DNA of 64,000 nt from Fuerstiella sp. Its GTDB lineage: Bacteria; Planctomycetota; Planctomycetia; Planctomycetales; Planctomycetaceae. The position numbers were made by a program, and so were the translations under genes. The stretch spans positions 1 to 64,000 of the forward strand of contig JAQWOH010000074.1 of assembly GCA_029245955.1 (NCBI GenBank), read 5' to 3'. Below are positions 37,301 through 44,573 of the stretch, piece by piece. Under the pieces are notes generated by a model. The model was not told the DNA's origin. It was given only the letters and a program-made list of their open reading frames with translations, and made no database searches. Position 1 is the first letter of the stretch; the number at the start of each line of letters is the position of its first letter.

Positions 37301-38127
37301 TGGAACAGCTACTGGCTCGGAACCGTCAGAAGGCCGGTGGCACATTGCCCGAAGAATTAGTCCAGGCATCCAGTTCGTCGTCGGCGGCCGCCCCGTCTGA
37401 AAACCTCACCGCAGTCCCGGCAGTCGTGACGGATCCGGAAGTCCCCGGAACACGTTCATTCATCGATGCATACATGGCGGGAGATTACGACAGTCAGGCG
37501 GCGGGAGCGGTGGAAGAAGTCGCCGAAGTCAAACCGTCGACAGCAAATGAAACTCCGGCAGCCGAAAAAACAAAAGTCGATCTTGATGCGTTACGAAACG
37601 ACATGAATTCATTTCGCGCTCTGTCGACTCAATCCGTCGAAAATGCTCTTGCGGTTCACGCCAAGAGGGTAGAAAAAGGCGGTATTGCAACACGATCCAC
37701 GATCTTTCTGGTGTTGGCCATAATCTGCGGCATTATGGTCCTGGCAGTCCTGATGAATGTTATTCCTCTCAGTATCGTTGTCTGGCTGTCCGTTGCCGTG
37801 GCCATCGTGTCCGGTATCGACCTGTTTGCCAAGATCTACCTGGTCAACAGAAAGGTGAAACAGACAGCCGGCAGCCTTTCACGACCGCCCACGTCATCCG
37901 CCTCACTTTCCGCTGTACCTGAACAGGTGATTTCACCGGAATTCCTGGAGACCAGGCGTCCGTCAGCAGAAGACAGACCTGAACGGCCCGCTGCCACCGT
38001 CGGTGATTTCGGTCCCGACCAATCCGACAAACAGTCCCCGGATGTGCCGAACGCTGAAGCCCCGGACGATGCTCAAGAACTGGACGAGCTGGAAGAATAC
38101 GAGGAAGATGAATACTTCGAACTGTAG
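34321..38127 (+). CDS. giant FHA-domain / coiled-coil / transmembrane protein
   Basis: A 1268-residue protein. An FHA phosphothreonine-binding domain lies at about residues 36-110 (RTGRFVCGSSESCDVRIE, NHCLIDSNNDFITV, GVWLNDAPVNGVERVHSGDRLAIG). About 800 residues of heptad-type coiled coil follow (Glu/Gln/Ala/Leu-rich, with near-repeated ITKLEG and QTELESSLKRITKLEGDLA units). An acidic, low-complexity linker comes next, then two membrane helices near residues 1122-1168 (TIFLVLAIICGIMVLAVLMN; IVVWLSVAVAIVSGIDLFA) and a short acidic tail (DELEEYEEDEYFEL). GGAG lies 6 bases before the ATG. The layout suggests a membrane-tethered scaffold that reads Ser/Thr-kinase phosphorylation and organises something over a long distance. 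No closely characterised relative was recognised. Confidence 0.8.
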   Translation: MSPHSSVSRHAASNLNCHSLIPIWSSAAETQSVPRTGRFVCGSSESCDVRIELNGVATNHCLIDSNNDFITVSPASGAGVWLNDAPVNGVERVHSGDRLAIGPATFRFQAAVTDPTVSAALTMQEQQAGSSHSEIAEHIARLERRLEAAETSHLEAVLPLISALTKQSQAQLTPAETSAESTDVPAGSERIDATPDRENGHNRTEGNSQRLHNLELKLHRQSQDLEACGRGLEEQESRLRYEQEQFEDAVAAFEQRLVETTEDAVAEQRAGLDQRSKQLAEQAHELAQRTSELDFRQDELTQQAEQLANAADDVATHAEKLESDRRALLETEREQHRKAESAHVRVADMEKAVSVRETQLAAREATITDAGQNASEYQAKLEVSLERITKLEGELADRDTQLADRQNDIASARQSESQRQTELESSLKRITKLEGDLAAHQSKVDDAIEIDRQQQAGLLKTREAEIDERAAAVQKAARDVEEQAERLRDSEADNVLQRQDVKRQELQLTDRETTLATREAALEERQHKIAIREKDQSERDIASAEESRNAEEGDQARATEQMNAAEAALHTQAEKLAAWEAELEARHVETAARVLQLKRLTKANATSHSPATDPVVPDQKVVAELEDAQQETQRVTAERDELTTTLTELRGAFQSVRDELLAQQESAAEKISYEETDQQQLLTDSNDELHQVQTQLSKSHKDIEELQQYLGEVVSNFDSERAEWHNASSQVTTESGADDAAQAMLCEYEAIISQLKDQLEHARIVAAKSNSDEQTDVSAASAEIAELRRELAEKDEVLLELQMHLGESVETRRDAEQIKLQHAELDDRIAVLDQRDADIRERQRGIENTEQDIEEQQRQLLESRQRLELARAEIQVAVDHQPAMEVPPAEPYEEPSVTDTADTGSIDAADDGEQSSLRSELAEMFGLGSGEPATERGVDVSTPVPIEDYGQEGSEEVSLSFDSPEAVLLESQGDEAVPCEDEQTKADEFVADYMEQLLARNRQKAGGTLPEELVQASSSSSAAAPSENLTAVPAVVTDPEVPGTRSFIDAYMAGDYDSQAAGAVEEVAEVKPSTANETPAAEKTKVDLDALRNDMNSFRALSTQSVENALAVHAKRVEKGGIATRSTIFLVLAIICGIMVLAVLMNVIPLSIVVWLSVAVAIVSGIDLFAKIYLVNRKVKQTAGSLSRPPTSSASLSAVPEQVISPEFLETRRPSAEDRPERPAATVGDFGPDQSDKQSPDVPNAEAPDDAQELDELEEYEEDEYFEL

Positions 38128-38388
38128 TCAGACCAGTCGATCAGCCTGCCGCATCGTGGCATACCTGTTCGCTACTACCATCTGGCAGCCGTCGGTGTCT
38201 TGTCGTCTTCCGTTCGCTTTGTGACGTTTCGCCAACGGTGCACATCTGATCCTCGTACGCTAATCAGTGGGGTCGTGCGCGCCGAACGGCTGCCGACTTC
38301 ATAAGTGATTTCCGGAAAACGAGTTACGTCAGCACAAGCTGCCAGAAACGAATGAGCAGCGGGATTCTGCGGTGTCGAGGAACATAGC

Positions 38389-41300
38389 GTGAGCAATTCA
38401 CAGGACCAGGGCGACGAAACACAACCCCAGCAGCCGAAGGATGACGAGACGTCAACGGGAACAACTGCGGACGCGCAGGTTTCCGGGGACAAGGATGCGG
38501 CGAAAGATGCAGACAAAGCGGAAGGTGGCATTGCCCCGGTTGCCGCTGCTTCCACAGAATCCAATTCGCCGGACGATCCGCCGGAATTTGATGATGAGTT
38601 GCCTGAAGAGGAAGAACTGACACCCGAACTGGTTGAAGAAGAAGCAATCCGCGGTGACTACATGTTGCGCTGGGCGGCCATATTCCTGGCCGTATTGTTC
38701 GGGTTCAGCCAGATGGCTGATACGCGGACGCTGGTCCACATTCGTTCCGGTGAACAGATGGCTGAGTCAGGATACCTGCCGTCAACGAACGACACACTCT
38801 CCTACTCACTTGACAATCAGCCTGTCGCGACGTCGGGCTGGGCCTTCGATCATCTGATCAGCTACGTGTATTCGGTTGGCGGCGCAAACGGGCTGACTGT
38901 GTTCAAGGCTCTGCTTGCGGGCGTGATAGCCTACGTGTTGTCTTTGATCTCTGTGAGCGGTATGCCGACCTGGTGGAGTTCAATATGCTGTGTACTGGCG
39001 GTTGCCGCCTGCTCAATCGATTTTCAGCCGGTGACCGACATCGTGACGCTGGTCGGCATGGTTCTGGTGCTGCTTCATCTGCACCGTTACAGCGAAGGAC
39101 GTGCGACGGGCACCTACTGGAAGATACCACTACTCGTCGCTGTTTGGGCGAACTTCGATTCGCACGCCTACATCGGAATTTTTGCCGTTGTGCTTTTCGC
39201 AGCCGGTCTGCAGATCTGTAAGGTCATGGCAGAACGCAGCGGTGAGGCGCCTGGTGTGTCACCCGCATCGCTGTGGATGTCCGCGGGACTGTCTGTTCTG
39301 GCGTTGCTGATAACCCCTGCTCCCATCGCGAGTGTGACGTCGATCATAACGACCTACACGATCGAGTATCCGTCAATGGCGGAGATGAGACCGCTGACTG
39401 ATTCCGGAGGCAGCACTCTGCCTCCGGCCGTTCTTCTGGACGGTCGCACCGAGTACTTTCCGCTTTGGGTTCCCGAGGTGCTGGAGGGTTTCGAATTTGC
39501 GTACGTTACCGGACTCGCAATGTTGCTCATCGCTGTGATGGTTATCATTATCGCAAGAAGCCGGGACGACGTTCCCTGGGTTCTGACATTAATCGGTTTT
39601 TCTATCGCTGCTCTGTTCGCTGTTCACGAACTCCCGGCCGCAGCACTGGTTGCGGCAGTGGTCGCCGGAACGTCCGCGCAACGCTGGTATGCTCGGTCAT
39701 TCCGTCAGGAATACACCGTGGATCCCCGGGAGGTGCTGTTTTCGCGCGGTGGCCGTGCGGTGACAGTCTTCGCCATGGCCTTTCTGGCGTTCTTCACGGT
39801 TGCCGACCGCCTGCCGACACGAAGCCCTGTTGGCCTGGGTTTCGAAGCGGATCTGAAAACGACGATGGAGACGCTGGGGAAGCAACTTGCCGAACTACCC
39901 GCTGAATCTCACGTTCTTCATACCCGCATGAGTCAGGGAGACCTGCTGATCTGGCACGGGTATCAGAGTTTCATCGACAGTCGAGTACGGAGGTTTGGCA
40001 ACTACAGTAACCGCGAATCGCCGATTTTCAGGTTTGACAGTCTGCGACGCAGTCTGTTGAAGAATCCTGACCCGGAACCCTCAATTACCAGTGGCCTTGA
40101 CATTACGGCAGAGCCGCCGCCCCGGGATGAACGTGTCGATCCGAACTGGGACGAAGAATATGACGCACTGGGTCTGACGCACGTGATGGTACGCCTGTCA
40201 CCCCCGGGCCCTCCCGCATACAGCACAACAATGAAGTTCGTACAAAGTCCCGACTGGACATTGACACAACGCGGGCCGTCAGCTGCGTTTTTCCAGCGGA
40301 CTTCAGCCGATGTCGTTCCCGTAGACCTGAAGAAAATGGTCTTCAGCAGTGCGGACGTAGCTGACGTTGAACGATTCGACTTCGCTCGGCAGAGTGACTT
40401 TTACACTAAGTACGTTTATACCACCCGTCACACACTCAGCGGGCCGTTGCGGGCCGCACAACACGCCTTTGTCATGAACAGTCAGACATCGGCGCAGTTG
40501 GTGTACAACAATGCTGTGGCCCACGCAAATGCCCCTGACGAAGCAGCATTCACAGACGCCATCGGCAATGCACTTGCAGGACCACTGCTGACGATCCGCA
40601 ATGCCAATGAGTCTCTGCTGACGGACCCGCAGAACGCCGATGGGTATCGGCTTCTGGGACTTGCGTACATGCAACTTGATGGCTTCGAACAGGCTATCGC
40701 AAGTGCTTTGGGGGGGGGCAGCGCAGATTCGATGCGATACATGCAGTCCGTCATGGCACTGCGGCAGGCCGTTCTGCTGGAACCGGAATCCGCAGACCTC
40801 TGGCAGGCTCTGATGGAGCTTTATCAGGGGCGCAATCGAACGGGGCTGGCACTGGAATGTGTCGAGGAATTCCTGAAACTGGAGGAGGATCGATTACTGA
40901 GAGATCCGAATGCGGAGGAAAGTCTGCGACAGATGTACGAAGCGAGAAGACTGTGGCAGGAGCAGAAAGATACCATACAGCAGGGAGTTGACGAATTGCT
41001 GGCACAACAGCCCCCCGACGATCTGCAGGAATATTCGATGCAGATGCTGACCGTCATAGAACAACTGCACCAGGATGGCCATCTGCGTCTGGCGCTCAAT
41101 CTGGCAAACGAAAAAATCGATCTGCTTAGAGCCGACCCTCGTGCCGAGATGCTGCGCGGGCAGATGCTCCTGGAGACAGGCGAACTGGAAGATGGCTTTG
41201 AAGTATTGAATCAACTGGTTGCCATCATTCGTGAAAATCAGCAGCGCCCTGAGTTCGCGGGACTGCAGTGGCACACACCTGTCGCACTGAGCCAGCTTGC

Positions 41301-41925
41301 AAAAGCAGCGTACCCTTCTGCAGTTGATGCATGGAGGGACAAAGTTGACGTCTTTATGCAGTTCGGCAGCAATCCCGAAATCGGCCGATCGCTGATGCAG
41401 ACACTGCCGCTCGTTCCTGCAGCCGAAAGTCGAATCGGAACTATGGTGCCGCCATGGCCGTTGTCGCATCTGGTCAACAGCCAAATGCCGCTGACGGCGT
41501 TGCCAAGCGGACAGGTTGAACCGAGGTTCATGATGGCGATGGCAGGCATTGAATCGGGCAGCATCGCAAACGCGAGATTCCTGCTGCAGTCCCTGATCAG
41601 CGACGGAGGAGAGAACAGATTCCGTCCTCTTGCTGAAGTTTACCTGCGGCAGGTCAGCGACGACGCGGCCACACTGATTGACGACGCACGTGCAGACCTT
41701 TGGGAAGATTTTCAGTTCCCTGAGGCGGAAATCGCACCGACCTCAAAAAACCAGGAAAATTCACCGGAGGCCACGAAAAACGCTGACACAGCGCCGGAGC
41801 CCTCTGTGACAGTACCGCCGACGAGGCCGGCCGCAACAGATTCAAACGAATCCGACAAGGCCGAGCCTGGAACATCGTCCGTATCAAAGTTCAAAACACC
41901 AGCGGAGCCGTCAGACGACAACTGA
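38389..41925 (+). CDS. large multipass membrane protein with C-terminal TPR region
   Basis: A 1178-residue protein starting at GTG with GAGGAA six bases upstream. An acidic N-terminal tail of about 85 residues precedes around ten membrane helices (YMLRWAAIFLAVLFGFSQM through the RAVTVFAMAFLAFFTV region). The TLVHIRSGEQMAESGYLP and SWAFDH-type segment is typical of a planctomycete family of polytopic proteins resembling glycosyltransferase membrane cores, but no catalytic motif was identified. Residues of about 650-1100 form helix-turn-helix TPR-like repeats (MALRQAVLLEPESADLWQAL). A Pro/Thr/Ser tail follows. Its stop overlaps the gpsA start by one base, so they are co-transcribed. Confidence 0.7.
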   Translation: MSNSQDQGDETQPQQPKDDETSTGTTADAQVSGDKDAAKDADKAEGGIAPVAAASTESNSPDDPPEFDDELPEEEELTPELVEEEAIRGDYMLRWAAIFLAVLFGFSQMADTRTLVHIRSGEQMAESGYLPSTNDTLSYSLDNQPVATSGWAFDHLISYVYSVGGANGLTVFKALLAGVIAYVLSLISVSGMPTWWSSICCVLAVAACSIDFQPVTDIVTLVGMVLVLLHLHRYSEGRATGTYWKIPLLVAVWANFDSHAYIGIFAVVLFAAGLQICKVMAERSGEAPGVSPASLWMSAGLSVLALLITPAPIASVTSIITTYTIEYPSMAEMRPLTDSGGSTLPPAVLLDGRTEYFPLWVPEVLEGFEFAYVTGLAMLLIAVMVIIIARSRDDVPWVLTLIGFSIAALFAVHELPAAALVAAVVAGTSAQRWYARSFRQEYTVDPREVLFSRGGRAVTVFAMAFLAFFTVADRLPTRSPVGLGFEADLKTTMETLGKQLAELPAESHVLHTRMSQGDLLIWHGYQSFIDSRVRRFGNYSNRESPIFRFDSLRRSLLKNPDPEPSITSGLDITAEPPPRDERVDPNWDEEYDALGLTHVMVRLSPPGPPAYSTTMKFVQSPDWTLTQRGPSAAFFQRTSADVVPVDLKKMVFSSADVADVERFDFARQSDFYTKYVYTTRHTLSGPLRAAQHAFVMNSQTSAQLVYNNAVAHANAPDEAAFTDAIGNALAGPLLTIRNANESLLTDPQNADGYRLLGLAYMQLDGFEQAIASALGGGSADSMRYMQSVMALRQAVLLEPESADLWQALMELYQGRNRTGLALECVEEFLKLEEDRLLRDPNAEESLRQMYEARRLWQEQKDTIQQGVDELLAQQPPDDLQEYSMQMLTVIEQLHQDGHLRLALNLANEKIDLLRADPRAEMLRGQMLLETGELEDGFEVLNQLVAIIRENQQRPEFAGLQWHTPVALSQLAKAAYPSAVDAWRDKVDVFMQFGSNPEIGRSLMQTLPLVPAAESRIGTMVPPWPLSHLVNSQMPLTALPSGQVEPRFMMAMAGIESGSIANARFLLQSLISDGGENRFRPLAEVYLRQVSDDAATLIDDARADLWEDFQFPEAEIAPTSKNQENSPEATKNADTAPEPSVTVPPTRPAATDSNESDKAEPGTSSVSKFKTPAEPSDDN

Positions 41926-42944
41926 TGAACAGAGAAACCCCGCAGCCACCAGAAAAGTCGATCTGTGTCCTTGGCGGCGGCGCTATGGGTACAGCCTGTT
42001 CCATTGTATTGTCCGAAGAATCGACCAATGCCGTGCGGCTGTGGGTTCGCAACCCGGTCTTTGCCAGTCATATTGCTGAAACGCGTGAGAACACCAGGCT
42101 GCTCCCGGGCATCAGGATTCCACAGTGTGTCGATGTTACATCAGACGCCTCGCGCGCCGTCATCGGAGCAGACATCATCCTGGTATGCGTGCCCACACGA
42201 GCTATTCGTGACGCACTCAACACCATGCTGGAACACATCCCCGCGTCTGCACTGCTGGTCAGTGCAGTAAAGGGCATCGAAGTGGAAACGCTGGTTCGCC
42301 CCAGTGAAATTATTCAGGAACTGCTTGGCAGCCGCTCCGTGGTCGCCCTGGGCGGACCGTGCCACGCAGAAGAGGCGGCAACTGGAAAACCCACCACAGT
42401 GGTTGCCGCCTCTGCTGACGCCGCCGCTGCCGAGATCGTCCAACGCACATTTTCCAACAGACATTTTCGCGTGTATTCCAGTCCCGACCTGCGAGGAGTC
42501 GAGCTGGCAGGAGCCCTGAAAAACGTCATTGCCATTGCAGCGGGTATCGGAGACGGTCTTGATTTTGGAGACAACGCCAGGTCTGCCCTGATCACCAGGG
42601 GACTTGCAGAAATGGTGCGTTTCGGCACGGCTTTGGGTGTGAATGCCCAAACCTTCTATGGGCTGGCCGGAATCGGTGACCTGATTGCAACTTGTGGCAG
42701 TCAACACAGCCGCAATAGACGCGTCGGAGAACTGCTTGGTCGCGGAAGCACACTGCCGGAAATACAAAACTCAACGCAGGCGGTCGCAGAAGGTGTTTAT
42801 ACCGCAGAAAGCATATATGCCATTGCGGCGGATAAACACATCGACATGCCCATCGCCCGCGCCGTTCATGACGTTCTGTTTGACGGAAAGTCGCCCGGTC
42901 GAGCAACAGAAGAGCTAATGCAGCGACCACTCAAGCAGGAATAG
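41925..42944 (+). CDS. gpsA: glycerol-3-phosphate dehydrogenase [NAD(P)+]
   Basis: A 339-residue protein: N-terminal nucleotide site VLGGGAMGTACSIVL, LVSAVKGIEVETL, the substrate loop ALGGPCHAEE, NVIAIAAGIGDGLDFGDNARSALITRG with the catalytic Lys in the ALKNV segment, and the GIGDLIATC and SRNRRVGE C-terminal region. It makes sn-glycerol-3-phosphate from DHAP, the backbone for phospholipids. Overlap with the preceding membrane-TPR gene (TGATG junction) indicates translational coupling. Confidence 0.95.
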   Translation: MNRETPQPPEKSICVLGGGAMGTACSIVLSEESTNAVRLWVRNPVFASHIAETRENTRLLPGIRIPQCVDVTSDASRAVIGADIILVCVPTRAIRDALNTMLEHIPASALLVSAVKGIEVETLVRPSEIIQELLGSRSVVALGGPCHAEEAATGKPTTVVAASADAAAAEIVQRTFSNRHFRVYSSPDLRGVELAGALKNVIAIAAGIGDGLDFGDNARSALITRGLAEMVRFGTALGVNAQTFYGLAGIGDLIATCGSQHSRNRRVGELLGRGSTLPEIQNSTQAVAEGVYTAESIYAIAADKHIDMPIARAVHDVLFDGKSPGRATEELMQRPLKQE

Positions 42945-42987
42945 GGAGGCAAACAGACCATTAGCGCCACTTCCCGGCAGACCCACG

Positions 42988-43007
42988 CCTGATCAATGCA
43001 GATCAGG
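42988..43007 (+). terminator. possible hairpin after gpsA
   Basis: A perfect 7-bp stem (CCTGATC, GATCAGG) with a 6-base loop lies between convergent genes. There is no T run, so the assignment is weak. Confidence 0.3.
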
Positions 43008-43048
43008 ACGATAACGCTGCTTCAACCGGGTGCATCGGATTCCGCAGA

Positions 43049-44440
43049 TTACTCAGGAAAGGGTAACTGAGCCCTGCCCGATTCCACAGGCTTCGATTTT
43101 CCGTTCAGGGCGGCGGAGATACTGTCAGCTTTTTTCCGGTCAGCGTCCGCCATAACGCTATTCCCTTCTGCACGCCGCGCATCTGAGCGTTTACGATATG
43201 CTTCCGCTACGGTCTCGTCGAACCGGTGAGCTGCTTCAAAGTCCTGAATCGCCTGATCGTAGCGAGCCAGTTCGAACCATGCGTCTCCCCGGATGGAGAA
43301 GGCGGACGCAGTAGGCGTGGCGATCAACGACTCATTGCAGTCTGAAACAGCCTTTTGTGGATTTCCCTTTTTCAACCAGACTAGTGCCCTGCCACACAAC
43401 GCCTCGTGATTGGCAGGATTCAGCGTCAACACCCGTGAATAGTCCTCTATGGCTGCATCATATTCGGCACCGTCCACCAGATGGCTCGCCCGATCCATCC
43501 ACGTGCTTGAGACTTCGGGCTGGCTCAGCGCCTGCTTTGTCAACTGTCTCAGCCTGTTCAACCAGCGAATCTTCTCAGCGTCCGCTCCGGCTTCTTCGTA
43601 TCGCCCGTCCCTCTTAAGTGCTTCCCGTCTGTGTTCCAGCCAGCGAACGTCCGTCGGGGACAGTCCACTGGCCTGACTGAAGGCGTGCACGGCAAGCGCG
43701 TATTTGTGCTGTTGCATGTAGACCAGACCACAGTTATTCCACGCGGTTGCATAGCCTGGCATCAGCTCCACTGTGCGTTTCAGATCGGCCAGGGCTTCCG
43801 GCAGTTGTCCCATCTTGAATTTTGTAAAGCCCCGATTGTTAAGGGCATCTGCATACCTGTCATCGATGGTCACTGCCCTGTCGAAGTTAGTCACGGCCGC
43901 TTCGTAATCCTGTTTGGCAAGATCAACAAGCCCTCGATTGTTCCATGCCGCAGCAAATTCCGGATCGAGTTGCAATGCCGTGTCGAAGTCCGCCACCGCC
44001 TCTTTCGACAAGCCTCTGGACATCAGAAAGTAACCACGGATATTCCGCAGTTCGGCGTTCCCGGGCTCGGTACGAATGGCGAGAGAATAGTCTGCGCGAG
44101 CGTTGGCGTATTCGCCGATCAGAGAATAGATATCTGCCCGCAAACGAAACAGGCGGAAATCACCAGGGTTAAGTCCGATTGCCTGACTGATCGCTTCCAC
44201 GGCAACCGCATACCGACCGGCTTGCGCGGCCTGCTGAGCTTTCTGAAACAGTTGTTCAACGACCGGATCTGTTTTTCCGTCGAGCTGCAAAGGTGCAGAT
44301 GCTGCAGCCGGTTTCAGAGTGTCTGCACGAGAGGGGCCGTTTATGGACAGAGGGACGGCAGCAACCGGTGCAGAGGCGTCCGAGCCACCACCGCAACCCA
44401 GAGCCAGCACGACAAGACACAGCCAAACATAGTTTCGCAT
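43049..44440 (-). CDS. TPR-repeat lipoprotein
   Basis: A 463-residue protein with a lipoprotein signal and lipobox (VVLALGC, acylated Cys near residue 17 of this start). About nine tetratricopeptide repeats follow (AISQAIGLNPGDFRLFRLRA, YSLAIRTEPGNAELRNIRG, FDTALQLDPEFAAAWNNRG, RTVELMPGYATAWNNCGLV and others). The ATG at 44440 is preferred over one five codons upstream because a GGAG motif precedes it. TPR lipoproteins of this kind act as assembly partners, for example PilF/PilW for type IV pilus secretins. The neighbouring PilM-type operon makes a similar role attractive but unproven. It is separated from that operon by a hairpin at 44538-44568. Confidence 0.85.
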   Translation of the reverse strand: MRNYVWLCLVVLALGCGGGSDASAPVAAVPLSINGPSRADTLKPAAASAPLQLDGKTDPVVEQLFQKAQQAAQAGRYAVAVEAISQAIGLNPGDFRLFRLRADIYSLIGEYANARADYSLAIRTEPGNAELRNIRGYFLMSRGLSKEAVADFDTALQLDPEFAAAWNNRGLVDLAKQDYEAAVTNFDRAVTIDDRYADALNNRGFTKFKMGQLPEALADLKRTVELMPGYATAWNNCGLVYMQQHKYALAVHAFSQASGLSPTDVRWLEHRREALKRDGRYEEAGADAEKIRWLNRLRQLTKQALSQPEVSSTWMDRASHLVDGAEYDAAIEDYSRVLTLNPANHEALCGRALVWLKKGNPQKAVSDCNESLIATPTASAFSIRGDAWFELARYDQAIQDFEAAHRFDETVAEAYRKRSDARRAEGNSVMADADRKKADSISAALNGKSKPVESGRAQLPFPE

Positions 44441-44537
44441 CGTTGTTCGCTCCATCGAACAGCGTAAAACAAGCTCAGATCCTGGCAGGCAGAACCAGTG
44501 AACCCGAGCTTGTAGTTGCGTAGAAGTTTGGTGTCAA

Positions 44538-44568
44538 CTGCGGTTGCGATACCGTAAGGCAACCGCAG
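44538..44568 (-). terminator. hairpin terminator after the PilM-type operon
   Basis: A perfect 10-bp stem (CTGCGGTTGC at 44538-44547 and its complement at 44559-44568) with an 11-base loop lies 6 bases past the last stop of the minus-strand operon. No strong T run follows, but stem stability and position support termination or mRNA end protection. Confidence 0.55.
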
Positions 44569-44573
44569 CGTCA

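Noticed and set aside
34321..38127. SMC/kinesin-type motor identity for the coiled-coil protein
   Set aside because: No Walker A/B or motor motifs; the N terminus is an FHA domain.
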